A stretch of DNA of 13,064 bases, taken from positions 1-13,064 of the forward strand of contig CAYGWJ010000163.1 in assembly GCA_964353405.1 (NCBI GenBank), written 5' to 3'. The notes under the pieces were generated by a model, which did not search any database, had not been told where the DNA came from, and worked only from the letters and a program-made list of their open reading frames with translations. The DNA is from JBGLNJ01 sp964353405 (lineage in GTDB: Bacteria; Chloroflexota; Anaerolineae; Fen-1058). A program made the position numbers and the translations under genes. Shown piece after piece: positions 1 through 7,675 of this stretch. How positions within the stretch are numbered: the stretch's first letter is position 1; every line of letters starts with the position of its first letter.

Positions 1-12
1 GGTCGTCCTTTA

Positions 13-2052
13 TCATTTCTCCAACAGGTTGAGCACCCGCGCGGCGACGTTATCACCGGTAAAGCCGTATTCCTTCATCAGCGTCTTGAACGGCGCCGAC
101 GCGCCAAAGCGGTTCTCTATGGCGAGCACATGGCCGGCGTACTTACTCCAGCCCATCGGTACACCCGCTTCGATGGCGAGGCGTGTCGTGACTTGCGGCG
201 GTAAAACCTGGTCGCGATATTCTTGCGGCTGCGCGTCAAACAACTCCCACGACGGCATGCTCACCACGCGCGCGCGGACGCGCGGAGAGTGCGCGGCGAG
301 TTTCTCGCGCGCTTCCAGTGCAACGCTCACTTCCGAACCCGCGGCAATGAGAATTACGTCGGGCGTGCCTTCCGCGTCGGCCAGGACGTATGCGCCACGT
401 GAGACGTCACCGCCGGGAGCGAGGATGGGCAGTGCCTGCCGGGTCAAGATCAGCGCCACCGGGCCATCGCGGCGTTGCATCGCCACGCGCCACGCCTGCG
501 CCGTCTCGTTCGCATCCGCCGGACGGATGACGGTCACGTGCGGGATCGCGCGCAACGAGGCAACCTGCTCGACAGGCTCGTGCGTCGGCCCGTCCTCGCC
601 TACGCCAATGCTGTCGTGCGTAAAGACATAGATGACGTGCAGCTTCATCATCGCCGCCAGGCGAATAGAGGGACGCATATAATCCGCAAAGGTGAGGAAC
701 GTCGCGCCGAACGGAATCGCGCCGCCGTGCAAGGCCAGACCAGAGACGATCGCCGCCATCGCGTGCTCGCGCACACCAAAGTGAAGATTGCGCCCACCGT
801 AACTCCATTCGCCTCCGATTGCGCCCTGCCTGTCCGCTGCCAGATTGAGCGGACTCTGAAAATCGCCAGCACCTTTGAGCGCAGTGTCGGTGGAGGGGTT
901 CAGGTCGGCCGATCCACCGATGAGCTCCGGAACGTGCGCCGCAATCGCGTTGATGACTTTGCCACCCGCCGAGCGCGTTGCCATCGGCTTGTCGGTGGGC
1001 GAGAACGCCGGGATGTCCTTGTCCCAGCCGTCGGGCAACTGGCCGCTCATCACGCGCTTCCACTCGGCAGCCAGGTCGGGATAGGCCTGCGCGTAAGCCT
1101 CGAAGCGTTTTTGCCAATCGGCTTCCGCCTGCTGGCCGCGCTCCACCGCCGTGCGGAAATGCGCGAGCGCTGCATCAGGAATATGGAACGGCTCCAGCGA
1201 TGGATAGCCGAGATTCTTTTTCGTCTGCGCCACCTCGTCCGCGTTGAGCGGCGAGCCGTGCACGCCGAATGTATCGTGCTTGGGACTGCCAAAGCCGATG
1301 TGCGTCCGCACGACGATGAGCGTCGGCTTGTCCGTCACTTGCCGAGCGGAGGCAAGCGCGCTCGTGACCTGTTCCGCAGCATTACCGTCGGCGACATGCA
1401 GCACATTCCAACCATACGCTTCGAAGCGCTTGCCCACATCTTCGGTGAAGGTCAGCTCAGTCGAGGCGGCCAGCGAAATTCGGTTCGAGTCATACAGGAC
1501 GACGAGCTTGTTCAAGCGGAGATGTCCGGCCAGCGAGGCCGCTTCCGACGCCACGCCTTCCTGCAAGTCGCCATCACCCACGATGACGTAGGTGTAATGA
1601 TCCACCACCGGGTGACCGGGGCGGTTGAAGCGCGCGGCCAGGAATCGCTCGGCCATCGCCATGCCCACGGCGGTGCTGATGCCCTGCCCCAGCGGGCCGG
1701 TGGTCGTCTCCACGCCAGGCGCCAAGCCACGCTCCGGGTGGCCGGGCGTCAGGCTGCCCCACTGCCTGAACTGTTTGAGCTGCTCCAGCGGCACATCGTA
1801 GCCGGTGAGATGCAACAAACTGTAGAGCAGCATCGAACCATGCCCGGCAGAAAGAACAAAGCGATCGCGGTCCGACCAGGTCGGGTTGGCGGGACTGTGT
1901 TTGAGAAACTGAGTCCAGAGCGCAAAAGCCATCGGCGCGGCGCCCAGCGGCAAACCGGGGTGACCCGAATTGGCCTTTTGGACCGCGTCAATGGAAAGCG
2001 CGCGAATGGTATTGATGCAGAGTTGATCGAGCTGCGGGTCAGTGGCAGCCAT
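13..2052 (-). CDS. tkt: Transketolase
   Basis: Thiamine-diphosphate enzyme that moves two-carbon ketol units between sugar phosphates in the pentose phosphate pathway; cytoplasmic. The 679-residue product has the usual length for the family. Visible motifs: ANSGHPG near residue 28 (substrate/cofactor His), the ThDP-Mg motif GDGDLQEG at 159-166 continuing to the DSN at 188-190, the catalytic Glu in VREHA at about 429, and DGPTHEP near 487-493. The start is the ATG at 2052 because AAGGAGGT (2056-2063) precedes it by three bases and family homology begins there. The frame stays open to 2154, but those 34 extra codons look non-coding and contain the -10 box. The gene lies 171 bases after the epimerase and has its own promoter, so it may be transcribed separately. 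I see no lesion. The family call is firm; the link to the sugar locus is inference. Confidence 0.96.
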   Translation of the reverse strand: MAATDPQLDQLCINTIRALSIDAVQKANSGHPGLPLGAAPMAFALWTQFLKHSPANPTWSDRDRFVLSAGHGSMLLYSLLHLTGYDVPLEQLKQFRQWGSLTPGHPERGLAPGVETTTGPLGQGISTAVGMAMAERFLAARFNRPGHPVVDHYTYVIVGDGDLQEGVASEAASLAGHLRLNKLVVLYDSNRISLAASTELTFTEDVGKRFEAYGWNVLHVADGNAAEQVTSALASARQVTDKPTLIVVRTHIGFGSPKHDTFGVHGSPLNADEVAQTKKNLGYPSLEPFHIPDAALAHFRTAVERGQQAEADWQKRFEAYAQAYPDLAAEWKRVMSGQLPDGWDKDIPAFSPTDKPMATRSAGGKVINAIAAHVPELIGGSADLNPSTDTALKGAGDFQSPLNLAADRQGAIGGEWSYGGRNLHFGVREHAMAAIVSGLALHGGAIPFGATFLTFADYMRPSIRLAAMMKLHVIYVFTHDSIGVGEDGPTHEPVEQVASLRAIPHVTVIRPADANETAQAWRVAMQRRDGPVALILTRQALPILAPGGDVSRGAYVLADAEGTPDVILIAAGSEVSVALEAREKLAAHSPRVRARVVSMPSWELFDAQPQEYRDQVLPPQVTTRLAIEAGVPMGWSKYAGHVLAIENRFGASAPFKTLMKEYGFTGDNVAARVLNLLEK

Positions 2053-2089
2053 GTGACCTCCTTGCATAGCCGATGATGTGAATGCCATG

Positions 2090-2119
2090 ATTATAACGCA
2101 GGTTGGCAAGGAGAACCAA
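2090..2119 (-). promoter_or_regulatory. Promoter for transketolase
   Basis: On the minus strand there is a perfect TATAAT -10 box (2090-2095). A weak -35 candidate, TTGGTT, lies at 2114-2119 with an 18-base spacer. Transcription would start near 2083, giving a leader of about 30 bases that carries the AAGGAGGT ribosome site. The -10 match is seen directly; promoter activity is inferred, and the poor -35 lowers confidence. Confidence 0.45.
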
Positions 2120-2223
2120 TCCATGCAAAACGCGCGAAACACGTCGGCGGTCACTGCGGCGGGCGCTTTACAGCCGGCGCTGAGTCTGGGCGCGATTGGT
2201 CAGCTGTGGTGTGAGGCTAAGTT

Positions 2224-3196
2224 CTAAGTGAGCGATTTCCCAGAGAGCTTGCCCTCGGCAATCGCGCGCTTGAAGATGGCCACGGTAGCTTCAACGCCCT
2301 GCCGGAACGGCGTCTCGGGCAACTGGCCGAACGCCGCGCGCAGTGCCGAATCGTCCAGGTCCTCCGGCAAAGCCAGCGGTTTTTCGTCGAATGTGATCGT
2401 GCCGCGCGCGGCCGGTTCGACTGCTTCGATGGTCTCGACGATCTCGCGGACATGAACTGACGAGCCGCGCACGTTGAATACTTGCGCCATCAAACGGCAG
2501 GCGCGTCGCCTGAATAAACGTGCGCGCCACGTCGTTGGCATATTGATAGTCGCCGCGGCCGCCAAACGAAATATGGTATGGCCTGCCCAGCGCCGCCGCA
2601 AGCATCGCCTTGGTCGGGCCGGAGGTCATGCCCTGATCGCGCCCCGGTCCGTACACGGTGTACGGTCGAAAGCCGATGCTGGCAATGCCGTCGTCGAGCC
2701 AGTAGATACGCGCCGTGCCTTCATTGGCCTGCTTGTACACCCCATAGTGATTGCGCGGCTTGAGCGGCGCATTGTTACCCACTGCGCCTTCGGGATAGTC
2801 TTCACTCAATCCAAACACGGCAACGCTGCTGGCATAGACGACTCGCTGTAAACCCGCTCGTTTGGCTGCTTCAAATACGTTCACTGTGCCGACCACATTG
2901 ACGCGTGCGCCCAGCGACGGATCAGCTTTGCAGAATGGCGCCTGAAGCCCGGCGAGATGAATCACGTGGGTTGTGCCACTCTCTCGAACCGTGCGCTCGA
3001 CGGTGGCAAGGTCAGTGATGTCTCCAGCCACAAAGTTCACTCGCGCCAGCTCGTCTCCGGTCATGATCAATTGCAAACGGTGCGGATTGCCGGCAATGTC
3101 CAGCACGGTCGTCGGGACGCCTTCTTGCACCAGCACTCGCACCACCCACGCGCCGATGCATCCGAGCGCGCCCGTTACCAGAAATCGTTCTTGCAT
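2224..3196 (-). CDS. NAD-dependent epimerase/dehydratase (extended SDR), frameshifted
   Basis: Extended short-chain dehydrogenase/reductase, probably acting on a sugar or sugar nucleotide, or serving as a sugar dehydrogenase. The N-terminus has the Rossmann motif TGALGCIG (8-15), followed by a conserved GDITD, the catalytic YGVYK (Tyr151, Lys155) and RPYTVYGPG. Homology runs in one frame from the ATG at 3196 to about 2490, then continues in the +1 frame from about 2488 (AQVFNVRGSSV onward) to a TAG at 2224. Without correction the first frame continues as low-quality sequence to a stop at 2291. Restoring the frame gives about 324 residues, a normal length. I chose ATG 3196, with GGAGA ten bases upstream; a TTG at 3226 overlapping the previous stop is the alternative. 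The gene is fifth in the leftward operon. Exact substrate unknown. A sequencing error or a true pseudogene are both possible. Confidence 0.8.
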
Positions 3197-3222
3197 CACA
3201 CGTCTTCTCCCTATTGTGTCCG

Positions 3223-4056
3223 TCAAGGCTTCAAGTTGTAGGCTTTCACAGCGGTTCCGCCCCAGACCTCGGCCCGTGCTTGCGCGGCAAGTTGACGCGA
3301 GTATTCTTCGACCAGTGAGGTCACATCAGCGTAGCTGCCAGCCAATGTGCAGACCGGCCAATCGGATCCAAACATGATTCGTTGCGGCCCAAAAGCTTCA
3401 AAGACAACGTCGAGGTATGGGAAGAAATCAACCGGTTTCCAGTTCGTTAAATCTGCTTCAGTGACCAGGCCGGAGACTTTGCAGTAGACGTTTGGCAGCG
3501 TGGCTAGCCGTCGAATATCGGCATTCCAGGGCGATAGGATGCGATCTTTGATGAACGGCTTGGCGATGTGATCGAGAATAAAGGCTTGATTCGGAAACGC
3601 GGCGACCAGCTCATACGCCGCTGGCAAATGGCGAGGAAAGACCAGGATGTCGTAGGTGAGCCCGAACTCGGCCAGCAGCCCGATGCCGCGCTGAAAACCC
3701 TGCCGCAGCACAAAACGATCATCCGGCTCGCTTTGCACGATGTGGCGGACGCCACGGAATCTTGGGTTGGCGCTAAAGCGTTCCAACTGGCGGCGCACAT
3801 CAGGGCTGAGCAAGTCTACCCAGCCGACCACACCCTTAATGGAAGGGCTTTGATCGGCCAGTTGTAGCAGCCATTCAGTTTCTTCCAGCGTTGAGCGCGC
3901 TTGCACTGCCACGCTTCCGTCAAGGCGAGCCGACTGGAGCAATGGCGTGAAGTCTGCGGGCAGACGGTCGCATTTCAACACGTCCATGCCTTCACCTATC
4001 CAGCCGTACTCGACCGGGTTGTACTTACAAAAATGTTGATGAGAGTCAATCCTCAT
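3223..4056 (-). CDS. Amidohydrolase, L-fuconolactonase type
   Basis: Metal-dependent TIM-barrel hydrolase of the COG3618 group, whose known members open sugar lactones (L-fuconolactone, L-rhamnonolactone) or 2-pyrone-4,6-dicarboxylate. The 277 residues match the normal length. Visible motifs in order: DSHQHF (His6 and His8, metal/barrel strand 1), GVRH at 102-105, LDHIAKP with His163, NVYCKVSGL at 189-197 and the terminal-strand GSDWPV with Asp232. The ATG at 4056 is preceded by AAGGAGG with six bases of spacing. It lies between the Gfo/Idh gene (30-base gap) and the epimerase, in the same direction. A lactonase next to an L-fuconate-dehydratase-like gene supports a deoxy-sugar lactone as substrate, but fucono- and rhamnono-lactone cannot be told apart here. 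This is the only member of the leftward catabolic group with no visible damage. Confidence 0.9.
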   Translation of the reverse strand: MRIDSHQHFCKYNPVEYGWIGEGMDVLKCDRLPADFTPLLQSARLDGSVAVQARSTLEETEWLLQLADQSPSIKGVVGWVDLLSPDVRRQLERFSANPRFRGVRHIVQSEPDDRFVLRQGFQRGIGLLAEFGLTYDILVFPRHLPAAYELVAAFPNQAFILDHIAKPFIKDRILSPWNADIRRLATLPNVYCKVSGLVTEADLTNWKPVDFFPYLDVVFEAFGPQRIMFGSDWPVCTLAGSYADVTSLVEEYSRQLAAQARAEVWGGTAVKAYNLKP

Positions 4057-4086
4057 TGCAGCCTCCTTCCTTTGATCTCCTGTGAT

Positions 4087-4911
4087 CTAGCAACGCGTGG
4101 GGCCGAGGTCGTTGACGGACGTGAACGGCGTCCCGCCTGCCAGGCTCGAACGACAAGCGGCGTCAACTAACGCCATTGTCTTGTAGGCATCATCCACTAA
4201 AGTCGGGATGCAATCGGCGCTGCCCTCCGCCGCGCGCATGATGCTCGCCATCGTGCCGATAAAGGCATCGGGGAACCAGGTACCTTCGATTTGAACCGAC
4301 TGCCAGGTCGGCTCTTTACCTTCTTCCAGAACGCAGTATTCAAACTCGTCGGGGACGCCCTTGGGGTAGTTGAGCATCAAGCCCATCTTGGCTTTGATCG
4401 CGCCCCGCGAGCCTTCCCATTTAATGTAGCTTTCCTGGTGCTTGAGGCCGTACTCGTGGTGGTGATTGGTTGTAATGACGGAGCGCATAAAATCGCCATA
4501 GTCGAGTGCGTAATCGCTGCTGGTGCCGTCGATCTTGGAAGCCTTGGGGTGCCTGACCGATTTGCAATAGACGCCCTTCGGCTCGCCCAGAAACGATCGC
4601 ATGAGATCGAGATAATGGATGCTGTGATAGATGACCTCGACAAAGGGCACGGTCTCAAAAAATCTCCACAAGTGCCAGGGAGTTTGAGCTGTGATGCGGA
4701 CCTCCATATCGTGGAGTTGGCCGATGGCGCCCTGTTCGATCAGGCTGCGCGCGGCCAGGACAAACGGCGCATAGCGCAGTTGAAAGTTGATGCCGGCCTT
4801 GCGATAAGCGGGCAGGTGCGCGTCGTTGATGATGCCTCCGGCGCCAATGATCACAATCGGTCTCGGCTTGTCCGGCATCGGGGGCTGAGTGACGAGTGAA
4901 TACGACCCCAT
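4087..4911 (-). CDS. Gfo/Idh/MocA oxidoreductase with an internal in-frame deletion
   Basis: NAD(P)-dependent sugar dehydrogenase-type protein. The N-terminus has the first Rossmann strand and dinucleotide loop VIIGAGGIINDAHLPAYRKAG, here residues 20-40. The text then jumps at about residue 44 (NFQ to LRYAPFV, near base 4779) directly to the segment that in family members follows the EKP motif, normally reached after residue 120 or so. About 80-100 residues are missing, including most of the nucleotide-binding fold and the conserved catalytic-region Lys of EKP. The C-terminal alpha/beta domain looks normal, with a His/Asp-rich helix (IYHSIHYLDLMRSFLG). Length is 274 residues versus about 350-390 in the family. 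Start ATG 4911 is chosen over an upstream in-frame candidate because GGAG sits eight bases before it; the gene follows the MaoC stop by five bases. As written it should not bind NAD properly. Confidence 0.85.
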   Translation of the reverse strand: MGSYSLVTQPPMPDKPRPIVIIGAGGIINDAHLPAYRKAGINFQLRYAPFVLAARSLIEQGAIGQLHDMEVRITAQTPWHLWRFFETVPFVEVIYHSIHYLDLMRSFLGEPKGVYCKSVRHPKASKIDGTSSDYALDYGDFMRSVITTNHHHEYGLKHQESYIKWEGSRGAIKAKMGLMLNYPKGVPDEFEYCVLEEGKEPTWQSVQIEGTWFPDAFIGTMASIMRAAEGSADCIPTLVDDAYKTMALVDAACRSSLAGGTPFTSVNDLGPTRC

Positions 4912-4916
4912 TCGCG

Positions 4917-5385
4917 TTACTCCTTTCCTTCGACAGACGATTTTCGCTGCACGAGATACAGATGCTCGCACGCGAGAACCGTCTCGTCTCGTTGATTAAA
5001 CACCTCGACGAGTTCCACGACGTAACCATGATCAGACCGCCTGGCATAGTCGCGCTTTTCTTTGATCGTCGCGCGCACGTGGAGGGTATCGCCGATGAAC
5101 ACGGGGCGGATAAAGCGCACGCGATCATAGCCATACGAGAAGGCGACCGGATTGATCTCGGTCGCCGTCATGCCGACGCCGATGCTCAAAATCAAGGTTC
5201 CGTGAGCCATGCGCTGTTTGAACTCTTGCGTCTTGACCCATTCGGCATCCATGTGGTGAGGAAAAAAAGTCGCCGGTCTGCCCGGCATGGATGACGACGT
5301 CAGTCTCGGTGATGGTGCGCCCCATCGTCTCGCGAAAAGAGCCGGCCTCGTAATCTTCAAAACAAGTGGTTCTGATCACGCTCAT
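4917..5385 (-). CDS. MaoC-like hotdog-fold dehydratase, frameshifted at a homopolymer
   Basis: MaoC/(R)-hydratase-like single hotdog domain; known relatives hydrate or dehydrate enoyl thioesters. The N-terminal part (MSVIRTTCFEDYEAGSF, then TITETDVVIHAGQTGDFF) reads in one frame. The remainder (PHHMDAEWVKTQEF, then AHGTLILSIGVG) reads in another. The switch is at seven T residues on the coding strand (plus strand A7, 5262-5268): six T would restore the frame. The corrected product is 155 residues, typical for the family, with the Asp-x-x-Pro-x-His active-site pattern at GDFFPHHMD (Asp39, His44 or neighbour). The start at 5385 is supported by homology; AGGAG lies very close to it (about two bases), so initiation may be weak. 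A MaoC protein in a sugar operon is unexpected. A homopolymer error is the simplest reading, true inactivation the alternative. Confidence 0.8.
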
Positions 5386-5395
5386 TCTCCTGGCG

Positions 5396-6313
5396 CTAGT
5401 TCAAATCCGAGCTGTTGCCCGGCTCTTGCGGTGTGTGATAAACGCCAGCCCGCGCCAGCGTTTGATGCGCCAACACGTCGTCGGGATGCGTCGGTTCTTC
5501 GATCCAGTAAGGCGACATGTCCGCCAGTTGCAGGCAAGTGCGGATGGCCTTGGGCAGCGTCCACTGCTGATTGGCGTCGAGCATGATCCTGGCGTCCGGC
5601 CCGACCGCGTCACGCACCAGGTGCGCGCGGCGCACATCGCGCGCGCTGTCCGCCGAGCCGACCTTGAGCTTCATCGCGGAAAAACCGGCTTCGACTGCCC
5701 GCTTCGCGTTCTCCTGCACCTGCTCATCGCTGTATTGAAACCATCCGACCGAGGTGTCATAGCCCGGATAGCCTTGCGACAGAACTGACTCGCGTTCCTG
5801 GCGGCCCTGCCAGCCTGCGTTCAGGCTAGCGATGACGTCTTCAGGTTGCAGTACGTCTTCCAGGTAACTCAAATCGAGCAGCGCCACAATTTGGGCCGGA
5901 GATAGATCGACGAGGAGCTTCCAGAGCGGCACGCCTCTCACCTTGGCCCACAGATCAAAACAGGCGTTGGTGATGGAGGCCAAGGCAAGATGGACCACAC
6001 CTTTGTGTGGACCTAGCCAGCGTAACTGTGGATGGTCGGCCAATTGTCGGAACGCGCTGCCAAAGCCGGACATTAACTCTTCGATCTCATGACCGATGAG
6101 GGGCTGTGCGAGTGTTTCGATTGCCGAGCAAACAAGATCGGTGCCGGGGCCTAGAGTAAAGGCCAGTCCAGTACCGGTCAGGTCGGATTCTGCGTGAAGC
6201 AGCGCAACGGCATAAGCATATTCTGGCACGCTGTGAACCGCGTCCGCACCTTCACCTGGATTGAGACGGAATCTGGCATCGCGTGTAGTAATTCTTTGAA
6301 TGACTGTAGACAT
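5396..6313 (-). CDS. L-fuconate dehydratase-like enolase-superfamily protein with an internal deletion
   Basis: Resembles L-fuconate dehydratase (the FucD/ENOSF1 group), which removes water from a six-carbon deoxy sugar acid. Family signatures: a capping domain with LRWLGPHKGV (97-106), the KxK motif MKLKVG (Lys215, Lys217), first metal ligand Asp246 in MLDANQQW and second ligand Glu272 in WIEEPTHPDDVL. At about residue 289 the text jumps to VYHTPQEPG, which matches the extreme C-terminal motif of the family (compare PKDPG in ENOSF1). Roughly 130 residues are absent, including the third metal ligand (Glu of the TGE motif) and the general-acid/base His of PHAGG. Length is 305 versus about 430-440. 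There is no ribosome site before the ATG at 6313; it may be leaderless. The family is clear. As written it should be catalytically dead. Confidence 0.88.
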   Translation of the reverse strand: MSTVIQRITTRDARFRLNPGEGADAVHSVPEYAYAVALLHAESDLTGTGLAFTLGPGTDLVCSAIETLAQPLIGHEIEELMSGFGSAFRQLADHPQLRWLGPHKGVVHLALASITNACFDLWAKVRGVPLWKLLVDLSPAQIVALLDLSYLEDVLQPEDVIASLNAGWQGRQERESVLSQGYPGYDTSVGWFQYSDEQVQENAKRAVEAGFSAMKLKVGSADSARDVRRAHLVRDAVGPDARIMLDANQQWTLPKAIRTCLQLADMSPYWIEEPTHPDDVLAHQTLARAGVYHTPQEPGNSSDLN

Positions 6314-6320
6314 ATAGGAT

Positions 6321-6348
6321 ATTTTATCATGGTCGGCATTAATGTCAA
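6321..6348 (-). promoter_or_regulatory. Promoter of the leftward catabolic operon, possibly leaderless
   Basis: The minus strand has a consensus TTGACA at 6343-6348, a 16-base spacer and TAAAAT at 6321-6326. Only seven bases separate the -10 box from the ATG at 6313, so transcription should begin at or next to the start codon. No Shine-Dalgarno sequence precedes that ATG, which fits a leaderless mRNA. The boxes are seen; activity is inferred. Confidence 0.6.
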
Positions 6349-6411
6349 TGGGGGTCTTTTAATTAACGCCGATATGACAATACCGTTTGAAGCATTAGCT
6401 TGAATTGACTA

Positions 6412-6440
6412 TTGACAGTCCATTCATTTCGTTGTACTAT
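6412..6440 (+). promoter_or_regulatory. Promoter of the lacI-uroD operon
   Basis: A consensus -35 TTGACA (6412-6417), an ideal 17-base spacer and -10 TACTAT (6435-6440). Predicted transcription start is near 6447, giving a leader of about 74 bases before the TTG start at 6521. The operator-like repeats begin three bases after the -10 box. Confidence 0.7.
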
Positions 6441-6442
6441 GG

Positions 6443-6470
6443 TGAAAACGTTACCATGATAACGATACCA
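6443..6470 (+). promoter_or_regulatory. Two tandem LacI-family operator-like sites
   Basis: Two directly repeated 14-mers lie end to end: TGAAAACGTTACCA (6443-6456) and TGATAACGATACCA (6457-6470), 12 of 14 bases identical. Each is an imperfect palindrome centred on CG with TG and CA ends, the form typical of LacI/GalR-family operators. They cover the predicted start of the regulator's own transcript, so negative autoregulation is the natural reading (inference). Confidence 0.6.
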
Positions 6471-6520
6471 CGTGACCCCGGTATTGTTGTCTGCTCCAAC
6501 GGTTCCCCTGGGAGTCTCGC

Positions 6521-7662
6521 TTGCCAACGATCAGTGACGTCGCAAAACGGGCGGGTGTATCTACAGCCACTGTTTCTCGTGTCATCAATGGCGTGGGAAA
6601 CGTCAACGCGGTTACTCGCGATAGGATCGAGCGTGCTATCCAGGACCTTCACTATGTGCCCAATGTGGCAGCCCGTAGTTTGCGTTCCAAAAAAACCAGC
6701 ACGCTAGCTTTGTTGGTCCCAGACATTACCAATCCGTTTTGGACAACCGTTGCGCGTGGGGTGGAAGATGCAGCCCAGAGCGGAGATTACTCTGTTTTGC
6801 TGTGCAATACGGATGAAAACCCGACCAAGCAACTTGCCTACCTTGAGGTTGTCCTTAGTCAGCGAGTCGATGGCGTCATTGTTGCTCCTTATGATTCTGA
6901 CGCGCGGAATCTTGGCAAGTTGCGGGATCGCAATATGCCGACCGTCGTCATTGATCGCCGCATCAACGGGTGGGAGGTTGACTCGGTGTACGGTGATTCG
7001 GTGGCGGGCGCACGCGCGCTCGTTCAACATGTGATCCGCCAGGGATACACGCGAATCGCCATTCTTACCGGGCCGCTGAACACTTCGACCTCGGAAGACC
7101 GGGTTGCCGGCTACCGCCTGGCGCTTTCTGAAGCTAACATTCCCATTGACGAATGTCTGATTAGACGCGGAGAGTATCGAGTTGCTTCCGGCGAGCAAAT
7201 GGCCCATCAGTTGTTTGATGAAGGTCTCCACCCCACTGCTATCTTTGCGGCCAACAACGCGATCGCGATGGGCGTCATGGATGCACTGCAAAAGCGGGGG
7301 TTGCGGGTTCCGCAGGACATTGCCCTGGTGTGCTTTGACGAGTTGCCGGAAGCCTCCCGTTTCTTCCCGTTTCTCACCGTCGTCGCCCAACCTGCCTATG
7401 ACATGGGAGTGAATGCTGCCCAGCTTTTGATCAGCCGCCTCAATGCTGATGCCAGCCTGCAGCCCCGACAGGTCGTGCTGCCCACCCGCCTCACCAAGCG
7501 TTATTCCTGCGGTGAGCATCTCGCGGATAACGGCAACGGTCAGTTTGGCTTGCGGCCGCCCAGCGAATTACAATCCCAGAGCATCCTGATCAAGCCCCTG
7601 AGCCAGCAAGAACGGCGCGACCTCTCGGCCCGGACCGGGGGAATCACCTTCTCGATACCTAA
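6521..7662 (+). CDS. LacI-family transcriptional regulator
   Basis: DNA-binding repressor of sugar genes. Residues 2-24 (TISDVAKRAGVSTATVSRVIN) are the classic LacI helix-turn-helix, followed by the hinge VPNVAARSLRSKKT and a periplasmic-binding-type effector domain (LALLVPDITNPFW, FAANNAIAMGVMDAL, DIALVCFDELPEAS) that ends near residue 331 at the usual SCG. The start is TTG at 6521 with GGGAG six bases upstream; homology begins exactly there. As written the ORF has no stop and continues into UroD 1 to 8749 (742 residues). A TAA at 7660-7662, one frame off, immediately precedes the next gene's ribosome site. One extra G in the G5 run (7637-7641) would make the regulator end there with a roughly 50-residue tail after SCG. 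The end given assumes this. The effector is unknown, probably the sugar handled by this locus. Confidence 0.88.
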
Positions 7663-7668
7663 AGGAGG
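7661..7668 (+). promoter_or_regulatory. Shine-Dalgarno site setting the UroD 1 start
   Basis: AAAGGAGG ends seven bases before the ATG at 7676. In the fused reading frame this site is translated as part of PKGGE, which is unlikely as designed protein sequence. It indicates that the UroD-like protein is made independently of the LacI regulator. Confidence 0.8.
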
Positions 7669-7675
7669 CGAGCGC

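Noticed and set aside
475..2076. 533-codon plus-strand open frame
   Set aside because: It is antisense to transketolase, whose motifs are continuous and unmistakable. The plus-strand translation is Arg/His-rich with no recognisable domain and no ribosome site.
2053..2154. N-terminal extension of transketolase to 2154
   Set aside because: The extra 34 codons contain the TATAAT box and lack family homology; the perfect ribosome site points to 2052.
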